Assembly: GCF_000010125.1 (NCBI RefSeq)
Contig: NC_007350.1
Coordinates: 1,426,001 to 1,490,000, forward strand
Origin: Staphylococcus saprophyticus subsp. saprophyticus ATCC 15305 = NCTC 7292
GTDB taxonomy: Bacteria > Bacillota > Bacilli > Staphylococcales > Staphylococcaceae
Length of the DNA stretch: 64,000 nucleotides
Direction: 5' to 3'
Part shown: positions 19,617-29,826 of the stretch, piece by piece
Position numbering within the stretch: the stretch's first letter is position 1
Layout: every line of letters begins with the position of its first letter
Notes under the pieces: generated by a model
Told to the model about the DNA's origin: nothing
Databases searched by the model: none
What the model saw: only the letters and a program-made list of their open reading frames with translations
Program-made: the position numbers and the translations under genes

Positions 19617-19871
19617 ACACGTACGTCCCCCTAAATTCAAATCAGACAGAACACCAAGTATAAGATGATTCAATATACTTGTAAATAGAATTTACAATCA
19701 AATTATAAATCTTAATAATTACATTACACACAATTAACAAACATTAATCATCTTCTTTTAGTTTTACACCAATTAATATGTTATTTTTCATTAATCATCT
19801 TTATTTATTCATTTTATAATCGTATAATATAATTACACATATAATACACAACTTAAAATAGGAGCATTTCA

Positions 19872-20440
19872 TTGAAAAAGACAATAGTCATTATATTAAT
19901 TCTTCTAATCGGTTTAGCTGGTTACAGTTATACCAAAAGTTCAAAAAAGCAAATGACAGATCCACTGATATTTGCTAAAGCTGAGATAGGTAACACATTT
20001 TATTCTAAAAATAATGATACTACTTATAAATCAGTTCAAAAATATACAAATAACCATTCATCTAAAACAGGTATAACATCAACAAATAACAAAACTTTTA
20101 GAATAGCATTTTCCTATTTACTAATTGAAAATACAAAGACACATGACCTTTATTTAGGATATTTTGGTGACGTTATAAATGAAACACCAGTACCTATAAA
20201 ATATACTGGTGATGTAAAAATCATATTAGATAAAAAACAAAATTAAATATGCCAAAATCAACCACTCTAGTAGATGAGTTAGACTCAGGTACTAAGAAAC
20301 GTGGCTATGCATTCACTAAATTAGATTCACAAAAACAACCAAAACAAATAGAAATTGTACTAAATAAACCTATAAATACATATGACCAACAATATTATGG
20401 CAAAAACATTCATATCAGTCTTCACGCCAGCGCTAACTAA
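19872..20440 (+). pseudogene. Small exported protein gene split by a frameshift
   Basis: Two adjacent frames read as one interrupted gene. The first, from an in-frame TTG at 19872 to 20246, has a signal-anchor (KKTIVIILILLIGLAGYSYT) and 124 residues. The second, 20249 to 20440, gives 63 residues of similar lysine-rich, soluble character and has no ribosome site of its own. A run of six A at 20232-20237 precedes the first stop. Adding one A there joins both parts without a stop (reading DKKTKLNMPKSTTLVDE). I do not recognise the family. It may be a sequencing error, phase variation or true decay. A hairpin terminator follows. Confidence 0.6.
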
Positions 20441-20503
20441 TAAATAACTAAATTGTTATATCCTATGACGCCTATCATTTATGGATATGATTCACAAATA
20501 CAA

Positions 20504-20546
20504 AAAACAAACCAGATGGCAAATATAGCATCTGGTTTGTTTTTAT
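20504..20546 (+). terminator. Terminator, bidirectional
   Basis: AAACAAACCAGATG pairs perfectly with CATCTGGTTTGTTT, 10-base loop, then T-rich. It separates the broken exported-protein gene from convergent glcT. Confidence 0.85.
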
Positions 20547-20603
20547 TATACATTCAATTATCAATCCACTTTATATATGACTTTCTGTTTAACTACTATC
20601 TTG

Positions 20604-21449
20604 TTAAGATTTATGGTTTTCCATAAAGTGGTAGACATGTAGCGTTAAATAGATAACCTCTGCCTCATACACTTTTATTTTCAATTCTTGTTGTAAAAGT
20701 CGCATGATTTTCAATGCAATATTAAAACATAATGGATATTGTTCTTTGAGTAGTGCTTCAAAAGCATTGGTTTTCTTTAATGATTCACCATTTCGTAATC
20801 GTTTAATTAAGAATTGAATATGTCTTATAAAACGTTGATATTGAATAGTATCCTTATCTATCGTTTGTTTCAAATCATTTTCTAAAATAAAAACACTCTT
20901 ATTAATCAGTTCGTTGATTAAATCCATCTCACGCATGGACAATGATTCAGTATTCGAAGCAATATGTAATGCAATAAAACCAATTTCATCTTCAGGAAAG
21001 TGAACCTCCAATACGTGATTTAAACGTTCAATTACTTTTTCAGCTATTTTGTATTCTTTGCTATACAACTGTTTAGTTTCTACAATAAAAGGATTATTAA
21101 TCAACTGATTTTGCTTCAACCGCTTATAAGCAAAAATAATATGATCGGTTAATGAAATGACTAATTTTTGGTTATCTACCTTCATTTCCGAATTCGTAAT
21201 AATATTAACTGCTTCTATCACTGCTTGAATTAAAGTATCATTTGCTAGCTCCATTAATGTTTTATAATGGTCTTGCTGTGATTTTTGATCCAATATGTAT
21301 ATTTTTTCTATCGTTTGATTCTCTTGTAAAATCATGCCACTTTTTTTATTAAACCCAATGCCTTTTGCAATTAATACATATTCCGCTTGTGCTTTTGTAC
21401 AAATAATCACATTATTATTGAGAACCTTAGTTATTAAGAAATCATTCAC
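20604..21449 (-). CDS. glcT: PTS-dependent transcriptional antiterminator, BglG/GlcT type
   Basis: RNA-binding antiterminator that opens a PTS sugar gene when sugar arrives. The N-terminal co-antiterminator domain is visible (KVLNNNVIICTKAQAEYVLI, GKGIGFNKKSG). Two PRD domains follow; PRD1 has SLTDHIIFAYKRL and HFPEDEIGFIALHI with the regulatory histidines, PRD2 has RFIRHIQFLIKRL and YLTLHVYHF. I choose GTG 21447-21449 (281 aa) because AAGG lies 9 nt upstream and homologues begin two residues before the TK(V/T)LNNNV motif; an in-frame TTG at 21479 is poorer. The glucose target is inferred from the alsT neighbour shared with staphylococci. Confidence 0.82.
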   Translation of the reverse strand: MNDFLITKVLNNNVIICTKAQAEYVLIAKGIGFNKKSGMILQENQTIEKIYILDQKSQQDHYKTLMELANDTLIQAVIEAVNIITNSEMKVDNQKLVISLTDHIIFAYKRLKQNQLINNPFIVETKQLYSKEYKIAEKVIERLNHVLEVHFPEDEIGFIALHIASNTESLSMREMDLINELINKSVFILENDLKQTIDKDTIQYQRFIRHIQFLIKRLRNGESLKKTNAFEALLKEQYPLCFNIALKIMRLLQQELKIKVYEAEVIYLTLHVYHFMENHKS

Positions 21450-21560
21450 ATCAATCATCCTTATCTTTATCTTACTCAATATTATATAGTGACTAATTAT
21501 AAAATGAAAGAATTATTCTATTTTAATTAATAAATATACCTTACGAGTTAATTAAAAAAA

Positions 21561-21616
21561 CAAAAAACGCCTCTAAGATGTCACTTTATCGTGACAATCT
21601 TAAAAGACGCTTTAAG
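21561..21616 (-). terminator. alsT terminator
   Basis: Long hairpin with GTCAC / GTGAC core and AAGAT / ATCTT, GCGTCT / AGGCGT outer pairs, followed on the minus strand by T6. Confidence 0.8.
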
Positions 21617-21648
21617 CTTTGATATTTATGAACTAATTATCAATTTGA

Positions 21649-23091
21649 TTATTTTTTCATGCCCCAACTTTCAATACCAAATAAATTGATTTCCAATTCT
21701 TCTGGTTTGAAAACTGGTTTTTTGCCAGCTTTACGTTGACGTTGGTAATCGTTCATAACAGCAAATGCAATGTTTGAAAGACCTATGATTGCTACCAAGT
21801 TGACAATCGCCATCAATCCCATAAATACATCTGCAGTACTCCAAACAGTTTCTGTCTTAATTACTGCACCAACAAACACTAAAACGACAACTAAACATCT
21901 AAAGATAAATAATATCGTTCTATTTTTTGATAAGAACTCAATATTAGATTGGCCGTAGTAATAATTACCAACTACTGAAGAAAATGCAAAGAGTGTAATG
22001 GCAATCGTTAAGAATATACCACCAGCACTACCAAGATGCTCATTTAAAGCTGATTGCGTTACGGCAACACCTTGTGATGCATTTTCACCAAACTCTAAAC
22101 CGCTATAAAGCAATATCATAATAGCCGTTGCTGTACAAACTAGCATCGTGTCAAAGAATACACCGAGTGCTTGAATTAAACCTTGTTTAACAGGGTGTGG
22201 TGGTGCTGCTGTCGCTGCTGCGTTAGGCGCAGAACCCATACCAGCTTCATTAGAAAATAGACCACGTTTTACACCTTGTAGTATGGCAGCACCAACTGCA
22301 CCACCTGTTACTTGTTCAAATCCAAATGCACTTTTAATAATTGTAGAAATCATTGGAATAATTTGATCATAGTTCATGATAAGAATCACTAGAACTAAAC
22401 CGATATAAATAATAGCCATAACAGGTACAATAACTGAAGATAAATTGGCGATACTACGTACACCACCAAATATAATGATAGCAGTAAGTACCGCTAAAAT
22501 AATGCCTGTTATTATAGGATCTACATTATATTGTGTTTTCAATGATTCAGCAATTGTATTAGATTGAACTGTATTAAATACAAAAGCAAAAGTAACCGTA
22601 ATTAATACAGCAAACACGATACCTAACCATTTTTGATTTAAACCTTTAGTTATGTAATAAGCTGGTCCACCGCGGTAACCGCCTTCTTCATCAGGCACTT
22701 TGTATACTTGTGCTAAAGTTGCTTCAATAAACGCACTCGCTGCACCTATAAATGCAATAACCCACATCCAAAAGACTGCACCAGGACCACCAAGTACTAT
22801 AGCTGTAGCAACACCCGCTATATTACCAGTACCAACCCTAGAACCAGCACTTATCGCAAATGCTTGGAATGGAGAAATACCTTTTTTACCGTTATCTAAT
22901 GTTTCAGGTTTTTCACCAATAGCACGAAACATTTCTGGAATCCATCTTAATTGCACAAATTTAGAGCCGATAGTAAAGAATATACCTGCTGTTATTAAAA
23001 GTCCAATTAGATATTGTGACCAGATTAAATCATTCCCGACTTGAACAAAAGCTTTGAACCAATCTGGAATTAAACTATCAAAATCTTTCAA
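21649..23091 (-). CDS. alsT: Sodium:alanine/glycine (AGCS) symporter
   Basis: Imports small neutral amino acids with Na+. The AGCS signature is clear: ISPFQAFAISAGSRVGTGNIAGVATAIVLGG-type region near residues 70-100 and GVKRGLFSNEAGMGSAPNAAA near 270. About ten helices over 480 aa. A TTG at 23089-23091 is preceded by GAGAGGG at good distance, so I prefer it to the ATG at 23106, which has no ribosome site. Family members can carry alanine, glycine or glutamine; which one is not settled. It sits beside glcT as in other staphylococci. Confidence 0.88.
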   Translation of the reverse strand: MKDFDSLIPDWFKAFVQVGNDLIWSQYLIGLLITAGIFFTIGSKFVQLRWIPEMFRAIGEKPETLDNGKKGISPFQAFAISAGSRVGTGNIAGVATAIVLGGPGAVFWMWVIAFIGAASAFIEATLAQVYKVPDEEGGYRGGPAYYITKGLNQKWLGIVFAVLITVTFAFVFNTVQSNTIAESLKTQYNVDPIITGIILAVLTAIIIFGGVRSIANLSSVIVPVMAIIYIGLVLVILIMNYDQIIPMISTIIKSAFGFEQVTGGAVGAAILQGVKRGLFSNEAGMGSAPNAAATAAPPHPVKQGLIQALGVFFDTMLVCTATAIMILLYSGLEFGENASQGVAVTQSALNEHLGSAGGIFLTIAITLFAFSSVVGNYYYGQSNIEFLSKNRTILFIFRCLVVVLVFVGAVIKTETVWSTADVFMGLMAIVNLVAIIGLSNIAFAVMNDYQRQRKAGKKPVFKPEELEINLFGIESWGMKK

Positions 23092-23339
23092 TTTAATCCC
23101 TCTCATCTATGTAATATTTAATTTCAAATTAGAGCAAGAGATTTATAGACAGTCTTATAAGGAATTGTAACATTTCATTACATGCCACTTATAAAATGAT
23201 GAAAAAGTACGCCCTAGTCATACGCCTAATACGATACTTTTCACACTGCTATAAACCTCTTTTTTAATAATTTATTGCACCTAACTGGTATTTTATCACT
23301 ATATAGTTGTATTTACTAATAATTTTTAAAAAATTACCC

Positions 23340-25742
23340 CTAATTAACTTCTAAGTCAATAATTTCACCAAATTCACTTGTATCTACAATAAAGCTGCCA
23401 TTTGTATATTGTTCAGACAAATGAATATCTTTAATGGCGCCAGATTCTTGTTGTTTATCAGAATAAATTGTGTAAGTCGTGTGCTCAGGTTGAATTACGT
23501 CAGCCGCTACAATACGATGCGGTGACTTTTTCAATTCTTTCAGTAATGTAATTCCACGTTGTGCACGTTTGGCTGTTTGTAGTACTTTGAAACCAATACG
23601 TTTTAGTGATCCTCGTTGTGTTGCCATTAAAATTGAGTTGTTTGCACTAATGACCTGTGTTAACACGGCGAAGTCTTCATCTTTTAGATTAATTGATTTA
23701 ACGCCAGCTGCTCTCAATCCTGTATCAGAGAGTTCATCACTACTATAGGTTAATGACATACCTTTATTTGTAATAACAGTAATTAATTGAGTAGAGTCTA
23801 TGCGCATGACATTAATAATTTCGTCATCATCTTTCACTTTCATTGCAACGAGAGGTTTATTGAATCGTGATGTTTTAAACATAGAAACATTACTGCGTTT
23901 AATCATTCCATGACGCGTAGCTAAAATATAAAATGCGTCTGGTTTAAAATCACTTTCGCAATACGCATCGATGATAAATTCACCTTCATCAAGTGGCACA
24001 ATTTGAGAAACATGTTGACCTAATTCTTTCCATTTAATTTCAGCTAATTTATGTACTGGAATAAATAGATAACGCCCTTTATTAGTAAAGACCAATGCAG
24101 TATCAAGTGTATTGACTTCTTGATGTTTCATAAGTACATCACCGTCTTTTACACCAATTTCATTTACGCCACTGGCATTATAACTACGTAATGAAGTGCG
24201 TTTTATATAACCGTGTTTTGTAACACTCATAATAACCGTTTCACTAGGAATCATAACTTCTTTATCAATTTTAATTTCAGAAATCTCTGCTTCTATTGAA
24301 GACAAACGCCCTTGTTTAAAACGATTGCGAATTTCTGTTAATTCTTCTTTTATTACATTTAAAAGTGCACTATGATCATCTAAAATATTTTTTAAACGTC
24401 CAATTAGTGATTTTAATTCATCGTGCTCTTCTTGTAGTTGCACAATATCTGTGTTCGTTAAACGATATAATTGTAGTGTTACGATCGCTTCGGCCTGTGC
24501 CTCTGTAAAATCAAATTCAGCGACTAAGTTGTCTTTAGCATCTTTTTTATTCTTAGAAGCTCTAATTAACTTGATAACTTCATCTAAAATAGATAATGCT
24601 TTCATAAGACCTTCAACAATATGCATTCTGCTTTCAGCATGATCTAATTCATAACGTGTACGTTTAGTCACAACATCAATTTGATGATTTAAATAACTAT
24701 CAATAAATTGACGAATCCCCATTAATACTGGTCTACCTTCACTAATAGCAACCATATTAAAGTTATAAGCAACTTGTAAATCTGTATTTTTGTATAAGTA
24801 ATTTAATACAGCTTCACTATTTACGTCCTTTTTCAATTCAATGGCAATACGTAATCCAGTACGGTCTGTCTCATCTCTTACCTCAACAATACCATCCACT
24901 TTTTTATCAGCACGTAATTCATCCATCTTTTTAACAAGTGAACTCTTATTCACTTCATATGGGACTTCAGTAACAATTAATTGCTTTCTGCCATTTCTTA
25001 ATTCTTCATCTTCGACTTTTGAACGAACAATAATTTTACCTTTACCAGTTTCATAAGCTTTTTTTATACCATCTATACCTTGTATAATGCCACCTGTTGG
25101 GAAATCTGGTCCTTTAACATACTTCATCAACTGAGCTACTGTGATATCAGGATTATCGATAAATTTAAGTGTAGCCTGAATCACCTCACCCAAATTATGT
25201 GGTGGAATATCTGTTGCATAACCAGCAGAAATACCCGTACTTCCGTTAATTAATAAATTAGGTAACCTTGCTGGTAATACCATCGGTTCCAAAGTAGTAT
25301 CATCATAGTTTGGCATGAATGGTACTGTTTCTTTATTAATATCTCTTAAAAGTTCTTCAGAAATACGACTTAACTTAGCTTCTGTATAACGCATTGCTGC
25401 AGCCGGGTCATTGTCGATACTACCGTTATTCCCTTGCATTTCTATGAGCACATGACACAGCTTCCATCCCTGACTGAGTCTTACCATAGCATCATACACA
25501 GATGAGTCGCCATGAGGGTGATACTGTCCAATTACGTCACCGACTGTTTTAGCACTTTTACGGAAATTTTTATCATATGTGTTACCACTAGAATACATAG
25601 CATACAAAATACGTCTTTGAACAGGTTTGAGCCCATCACGAACGTCTGGCAATGCACGCTCTTGAATGATGTATTTACTATATCTACCAAAACGATCGCC
25701 AATAACATCTTCTAGCGATAAATCTTGAATTATTTCACTCAA
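23340..25742 (-). CDS. parC: DNA topoisomerase IV subunit A
   Basis: Breakage-reunion subunit that decatenates daughter chromosomes (GrlA in staphylococci). Length 800 aa is standard. The catalytic Tyr is residue 119 (AMRYTEAKL). The quinolone region has Ser80 and Asp84 ([12 protein letters not shown]), both susceptible-type residues, but Gly92, Cys95 and Gln103 differ from the Asp, Arg and His I know from S. aureus and B. subtilis. The C-terminal domain has GyrA-like beta-pinwheel blades. It starts with TTG, overlapping the parE stop (TTGA), 7 nt after AGGAGG, so it is translationally coupled. Cotranscribed with parE under a LexA-type box. Confidence 0.96.
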   Translation of the reverse strand: MSEIIQDLSLEDVIGDRFGRYSKYIIQERALPDVRDGLKPVQRRILYAMYSSGNTYDKNFRKSAKTVGDVIGQYHPHGDSSVYDAMVRLSQGWKLCHVLIEMQGNNGSIDNDPAAAMRYTEAKLSRISEELLRDINKETVPFMPNYDDTTLEPMVLPARLPNLLINGSTGISAGYATDIPPHNLGEVIQATLKFIDNPDITVAQLMKYVKGPDFPTGGIIQGIDGIKKAYETGKGKIIVRSKVEDEELRNGRKQLIVTEVPYEVNKSSLVKKMDELRADKKVDGIVEVRDETDRTGLRIAIELKKDVNSEAVLNYLYKNTDLQVAYNFNMVAISEGRPVLMGIRQFIDSYLNHQIDVVTKRTRYELDHAESRMHIVEGLMKALSILDEVIKLIRASKNKKDAKDNLVAEFDFTEAQAEAIVTLQLYRLTNTDIVQLQEEHDELKSLIGRLKNILDDHSALLNVIKEELTEIRNRFKQGRLSSIEAEISEIKIDKEVMIPSETVIMSVTKHGYIKRTSLRSYNASGVNEIGVKDGDVLMKHQEVNTLDTALVFTNKGRYLFIPVHKLAEIKWKELGQHVSQIVPLDEGEFIIDAYCESDFKPDAFYILATRHGMIKRSNVSMFKTSRFNKPLVAMKVKDDDEIINVMRIDSTQLITVITNKGMSLTYSSDELSDTGLRAAGVKSINLKDEDFAVLTQVISANNSILMATQRGSLKRIGFKVLQTAKRAQRGITLLKELKKSPHRIVAADVIQPEHTTYTIYSDKQQESGAIKDIHLSEQYTNGSFIVDTSEFGEIIDLEVN

Positions 25743-27739
25743 TTGATTTCCTCCTCATTAGGATGTTCCTGTTCTAAAATTTGGATTTCATTATTGTCTA
25801 ATATACTTTGTTCTTCTTGTAATCCAAATTCAACATGGTTTTCTATCCATTCACGTCTAGGCGCAACTTTGTCACCCATTAATGTTGTTACACGTTTAGA
25901 AGAACGTAATTCATCTTCAACTTGAACTCTGATGAGTGTTCTTGTATCTGGGTTCATTGTCGTTTCCCATAATTGATCAGCGTTCATTTCACCTAAACCT
26001 TTATAACGTTGTAATGAGAAACCTTTGCCTAATTTTTTTTGTAATTTTTCTAATTCTTCATCAGTCCATGCGTATTCGATTTTTCTTGAGGCGCCTTTCC
26101 CTTTTTCTAATTTATAGAGGGGGGGTAAGGCAATAAATACCCTTCCAGCTTCTACAAGTGGTTTCATATATTTAAAGAAAAATGTTAATAACAGTACTTG
26201 TATATGTGCACCATCCGTATCCGCATCAGTCATAATAATTATTCTGTTATAATTACTATCTTCAATTTTAAATTCATTACCAACACCAGCACCAATAGTA
26301 TGAATAATCGTATTAATTTCTTCATTTTTAAATATGTCATCTAGACGTGCTTTTTCTGTGTTAATGACTTTACCTCTTAAAGGCAGAATAGCCTGGTATT
26401 TACGATCTCTACCTAATTTTGCTGAACCACCTGCTGAGTCACCCTCAACAAGATAAAGTTCTTTCTTCTCAGTATTTTTACTTTGAGCTGGTGTTAATTT
26501 ACCTGAAAGTAAAGTATCTTTACGTTTATTTTTCTTACCGGAACGTGCATCTTCACGAGCTTTACGCGCAGCTTCTCTAGCTTGTTGTGCTTTCAGCGCT
26601 TTTTTAACAAGTGATTTTGATAACTGACCTTTTTCTTCTAAATAATATGGAAGTTTGTCTGCTACTACAGAATCCACTGCACTTCTAGCTTCTGGTGTAC
26701 CCAATTTAGACTTTGTTTGTCCTTCAAATTGAAGTAACTCTTCCGGAATACGGATGGAAATAATAGCTGTTAACCCTTCTCTAATATCATTTCCATCTAA
26801 ATTTTTATCTTTTTCTTTTAGTTCATTAATACGGCGTGCATAATCATTAAATACACGTGTCATTGCAGATTTGAAGCCAACTTCATGTGTACCCCCGTCT
26901 TTTGTACGCACATTATTAACGAAGCTCAAAATACCTTCTGAATATTGATCATTGTATTGGAATGCAACTTCAACTTCGATATTATTAGCTTCACCAGAAA
27001 AGTCGGCTACATCATGTAAAACTTCTTTGCCTTCATTAACATAAGCAACGAATTCTTTAATACCATCTTCATAGTGAAAAACATCTTCACGTTCTTTTCC
27101 AGCTCTTAAGTCTTTCAATGTTATTTTAAGACGCTTTAGTAAAAAAGCTGACTCCTGAAGTCGCTCACTTAAAACATCATAATTAAAAGATGTTGCTGAT
27201 TTAAATATCTCTGGATCTGGTTTAAATGTCACCTTAGTTCCAGTCTTTTTAGTCTTCCCGTGTTTAACCAAACCAGTTGTTGGTTTACCACCTTGTGCAA
27301 AACTTTGAGTATAGATATTGCCATCTCTGTATATTTCTACTTCTAACCATTCACTTAATGCATTAACAACGGAGGCACCAACACCATGTAATCCACCTGA
27401 TGTTTTATATCCGCCTTGTCCAAATTTTCCACCAGCATGAAGTATTGTGAAAATGACTTGTACTGTAGGTTTTCCAGATGTATGTATACCTGTTGGCATC
27501 CCACGACCATTATCTTCAATTGTAATGCTTTCATCTTTATTAATTGTAACTTGGATTTCGCTACCAAAACCATTTAATACTTCATCGACGGAATTATCGA
27601 CAACTTCATATACTAGATGATGTAATCCACGTTTATCGGTAGAACCAATATACATCCCAGGTCTTTTTCTTACGGCCTCTAATCCCTCAAGTACCTGAAT
27701 GGAATCATCCGAATAATTATTTTTCTTATTCATTGCCAA
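25739..27739 (-). CDS. parE: DNA topoisomerase IV subunit B
   Basis: ATPase subunit (GrlB). The GHKL ATPase motifs are in the N-domain: [26 protein letters not shown] and [18 protein letters not shown]. The TOPRIM domain carries [18 protein letters not shown] and [10 protein letters not shown]. Length 666 aa is standard. Two starts are possible: TTG at 27739 is 8 nt from AGGAGGG, the ATG at 27733 is 14 nt from it; homologues begin at the latter, but spacing favours the former. A LexA-type box lies 17 bp upstream. Confidence 0.96.
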   Translation of the reverse strand: MAMNKKNNYSDDSIQVLEGLEAVRKRPGMYIGSTDKRGLHHLVYEVVDNSVDEVLNGFGSEIQVTINKDESITIEDNGRGMPTGIHTSGKPTVQVIFTILHAGGKFGQGGYKTSGGLHGVGASVVNALSEWLEVEIYRDGNIYTQSFAQGGKPTTGLVKHGKTKKTGTKVTFKPDPEIFKSATSFNYDVLSERLQESAFLLKRLKITLKDLRAGKEREDVFHYEDGIKEFVAYVNEGKEVLHDVADFSGEANNIEVEVAFQYNDQYSEGILSFVNNVRTKDGGTHEVGFKSAMTRVFNDYARRINELKEKDKNLDGNDIREGLTAIISIRIPEELLQFEGQTKSKLGTPEARSAVDSVVADKLPYYLEEKGQLSKSLVKKALKAQQAREAARKAREDARSGKKNKRKDTLLSGKLTPAQSKNTEKKELYLVEGDSAGGSAKLGRDRKYQAILPLRGKVINTEKARLDDIFKNEEINTIIHTIGAGVGNEFKIEDSNYNRIIIMTDADTDGAHIQVLLLTFFFKYMKPLVEAGRVFIALPPLYKLEKGKGASRKIEYAWTDEELEKLQKKLGKGFSLQRYKGLGEMNADQLWETTMNPDTRTLIRVQVEDELRSSKRVTTLMGDKVAPRREWIENHVEFGLQEEQSILDNNEIQILEQEHPNEEEIN

Positions 27740-27755
27740 TCGTTTCGCCCTCCTA

Positions 27756-27769
27756 CAAACGTACGTTCG
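27756..27769 (-). promoter_or_regulatory. LexA (SOS) box before parE-parC
   Basis: CGAACGTACGTTTG on the minus strand fits the Firmicute pattern CGAACRNRYGTTY. parE-parC is a reported member of the S. aureus SOS regulon. Confidence 0.75.
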
Positions 27770-27933
27770 TTTTTAAAACTATACATTAGTTATTCTTATA
27801 TAAATCTTGATAAAATGCAAGTATCAAATGAATTTTCAATTGAGAAATAATACCCATTTTAAATTTTCATTCGTATTATCCTATGCTTATATGGTAAAAT
27901 AATTTTAATGTCATTAAAGGATGTGGATTATAT

Positions 27934-28542
27934 ATGATGATTGTAATCATGTTAATACTAAGTTACCTTATCGGTGCTTTCCCAAGTGGCTATGTAATAG
28001 GTAAACTATTTTTCAAAAAAGATATCCGTCAATTCGGAAGTGGTAACACTGGGGCAACAAACAGCTTTAGAGTATTAGGAAAACCTGCTGGATTTCTTGT
28101 AACTTTCCTAGATATATTTAAAGGGTTCATTGTAGTGTTCTTTCCACTATGGTTACCTGTCCAAGCTGAAGGCCCAATAACTACATTTTTCACAAATGGA
28201 CTTATTGTTGGTGCTTTTGCAATTTTAGGCCATGTATATCCAGTTTATCTTGGATTCAAAGGAGGAAAAGCCGTTGCAACAAGTGCTGGTGTCATACTAG
28301 GTGTCAATCCTGTCTTATTATTAATATTAGCAGCAATTTTCTTTGGAATATTATATTTAACAAAATATGTATCGTTATCAAGTATCATTGCATCTATTTG
28401 TTGCGTCATTGGTGCATTATTAATTCGAGACTATATCCTATTTATTGTTAGTATTGGTGTCGGTGTATTGCTCATTATTAGACATCGAACTAATATTGTA
28501 AGGATATTTAAGGGTGAAGAACCTAAAATTAAATGGATGTAA
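27934..28542 (+). CDS. plsY: Glycerol-3-phosphate acyltransferase (acyl-phosphate dependent)
   Basis: Membrane enzyme that acylates position 1 of glycerol-3-phosphate with acyl-phosphate, the first step of phospholipid synthesis. All three PlsY motifs are visible: [11 protein letters not shown] (residues 11-21), [16 protein letters not shown] and the [21 protein letters not shown] segment. Five or more hydrophobic helices over 202 aa, the usual size. It is divergent from parE, with a 194-bp shared upstream region, as in other staphylococci and bacilli. Confidence 0.96.
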   Translation: MMIVIMLILSYLIGAFPSGYVIGKLFFKKDIRQFGSGNTGATNSFRVLGKPAGFLVTFLDIFKGFIVVFFPLWLPVQAEGPITTFFTNGLIVGAFAILGHVYPVYLGFKGGKAVATSAGVILGVNPVLLLILAAIFFGILYLTKYVSLSSIIASICCVIGALLIRDYILFIVSIGVGVLLIIRHRTNIVRIFKGEEPKIKWM

Positions 28543-28588
28543 CTATTACAATAGTCGTTCTACAAAATAATATGTTGTAAACAAAATT

Positions 28589-28621
28589 TGAGCTGGGGCG
28601 TTAATGCCTCCAGCTTTTTTA
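28589..28621 (+). terminator. plsY terminator
   Basis: AGCTGGGGC / GCCTCCAGCT stem with short loop and a run of T. Confidence 0.82.
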
Positions 28622-28873
28622 TATCACATATTGAATCGTAAGATTTAAACACAGCTTTATGATCATTAATTCTATTATACTACTTATATGTATCATTATC
28701 ATGCGTTATATATATTTCTCCGCATTGTAGAATGATTTGACATAACTAATTGAAAAATTATGTTATACTACTTTTAATATTACTGAAAGTGGGTAATATA
28801 TAAAAATACTAATTCAATTTAGTTGCCAATAGTCATAAGTTAAGTACTTGTGAACCGAAAGGAGACTTTTATT

Positions 28874-29170
28874 ATGGAAATAGAACTTTCAAATAATGCC
28901 GTGTCTTGGTTTAAAGAAGAACTTGAATTACCTGAAGGTGACAAAGTCTTACAATTCTTTGTACGTTATGGTGGCGAATTCCAATTAAAACAAGGATTCA
29001 GTCCTGCATTTAGCGTTGACAAAAAAGAGGATGTTGAAATTGGTTATGAAAATCATTACGACGGTTTAGATGTCGTAATTGCTGAAAAAGATTTATGGTA
29101 TTTTGAAGACCATAATTTATTTATTGACGTAAATGATGGCATTGATGAAATTTCATATGCTACAAAATAA
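28874..29170 (+). CDS. HesB/IscA-like (YneR family) protein
   Basis: A 98-residue acidic protein of the HesB-like fold, similar in pattern to Bacillus YneR ([41 protein letters not shown]). It lacks the three conserved cysteines of true A-type Fe-S carriers, and indeed has no Cys at all, so iron-sulfur handling is doubtful. The ATG at 28874 follows AAAGGAG by 9 nt; the in-frame ATG at 28850 overlaps that ribosome site. Transcribed alone with its own terminator. Confidence 0.8.
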   Translation: MEIELSNNAVSWFKEELELPEGDKVLQFFVRYGGEFQLKQGFSPAFSVDKKEDVEIGYENHYDGLDVVIAEKDLWYFEDHNLFIDVNDGIDEISYATK

Positions 29171-29177
29171 CCTATAT

Positions 29178-29220
29178 AATAAAAAGCGCCTGGCTCAAGT
29201 GTCAGACGCTTTTTATTATA
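29178..29220. terminator. Bidirectional terminator
   Basis: AAAAAGCG and CGCTTTTT outer stem with CTG / CAG inner pairs; it follows the HesB-like gene and faces the thioesterase gene. Confidence 0.8.
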
Positions 29221-29248
29221 TATAGATATAGATATTAACCACTTCGTT

Positions 29249-29707
29249 TTATAAGCCGTTTATGACCTCTAAGCACTCTCCAGCCTTGTTTCTTTTATCA
29301 ACTTCACTATAAGTTGCATGCCACTCAGGGAAATATTTATCTAATCTAATTGGTTTGAAATCTTCTTTTTTTATACAAGTCAATGCCGTTGAACCTGTTG
29401 TTGCAAGTTCCCCTGCTTCATTATAGATTTCATATTTATATATGGATCGCAAACGTGAATATCTTTCAACCCATGTTTTTATTGTTACTTTTTCCGGATA
29501 AAAGATCGATTTAATATACTTGATATCTAAATCGATTACTGGCGAAATAATACCACTATCTTCCATATCCTTATAACTAAAACCTAGTTTAGAAATATAA
29601 TCTGTTCTTGCTACTTCAAACCACGTAGGATAATTACCATGATAGATTACACCCATTTGATCAGTTTCTGAATAACGTGCTTCAATTTGTGTCATACTGT
29701 AAATCAT
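29249..29707 (-). CDS. Acyl-CoA thioesterase, 4-hydroxybenzoyl-CoA thioesterase family
   Basis: Hotdog-fold thioesterase, 152 aa. The active-site motif ARYSETDQMGVIYHGNY (residues 9-25) carries the catalytic Asp and the following HGNYxxWFExAR helix. The bulk of the protein is a single hotdog domain. It resembles Bacillus YneP. The physiological acyl-CoA is unknown. AGAGGATG precedes the ATG. It lies 119 bp after the aconitase stop, with a terminator between, so it probably has its own promoter or depends on readthrough. Confidence 0.87.
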   Translation of the reverse strand: MIYSMTQIEARYSETDQMGVIYHGNYPTWFEVARTDYISKLGFSYKDMEDSGIISPVIDLDIKYIKSIFYPEKVTIKTWVERYSRLRSIYKYEIYNEAGELATTGSTALTCIKKEDFKPIRLDKYFPEWHATYSEVDKRNKAGECLEVINGL

Positions 29708-29765
29708 TTTTGCATCCTCTTTTCAATATTTCTACTGATACATATCATACCTTAAATATTAACAT

Positions 29766-29800
29766 AAAAAAGATGGACTAGCATATGGCCAGTCCATCAG
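29766..29800 (-). terminator. acnA terminator
   Basis: GATGGACT and AGTCCATC form the stem (with GGCCATATGCT loop region); on the minus strand it runs into T6. Confidence 0.82.
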
Positions 29801-29826
29801 TAAACTTATTATACAGGTTTGTTTTT

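Noticed and set aside
28680..28700. Fur-like TATCATTATCA half upstream of the HesB-like gene
   Set aside because: Only about 10 of 15 positions fit the Fur consensus and there is no second half; chance in AT-rich DNA.
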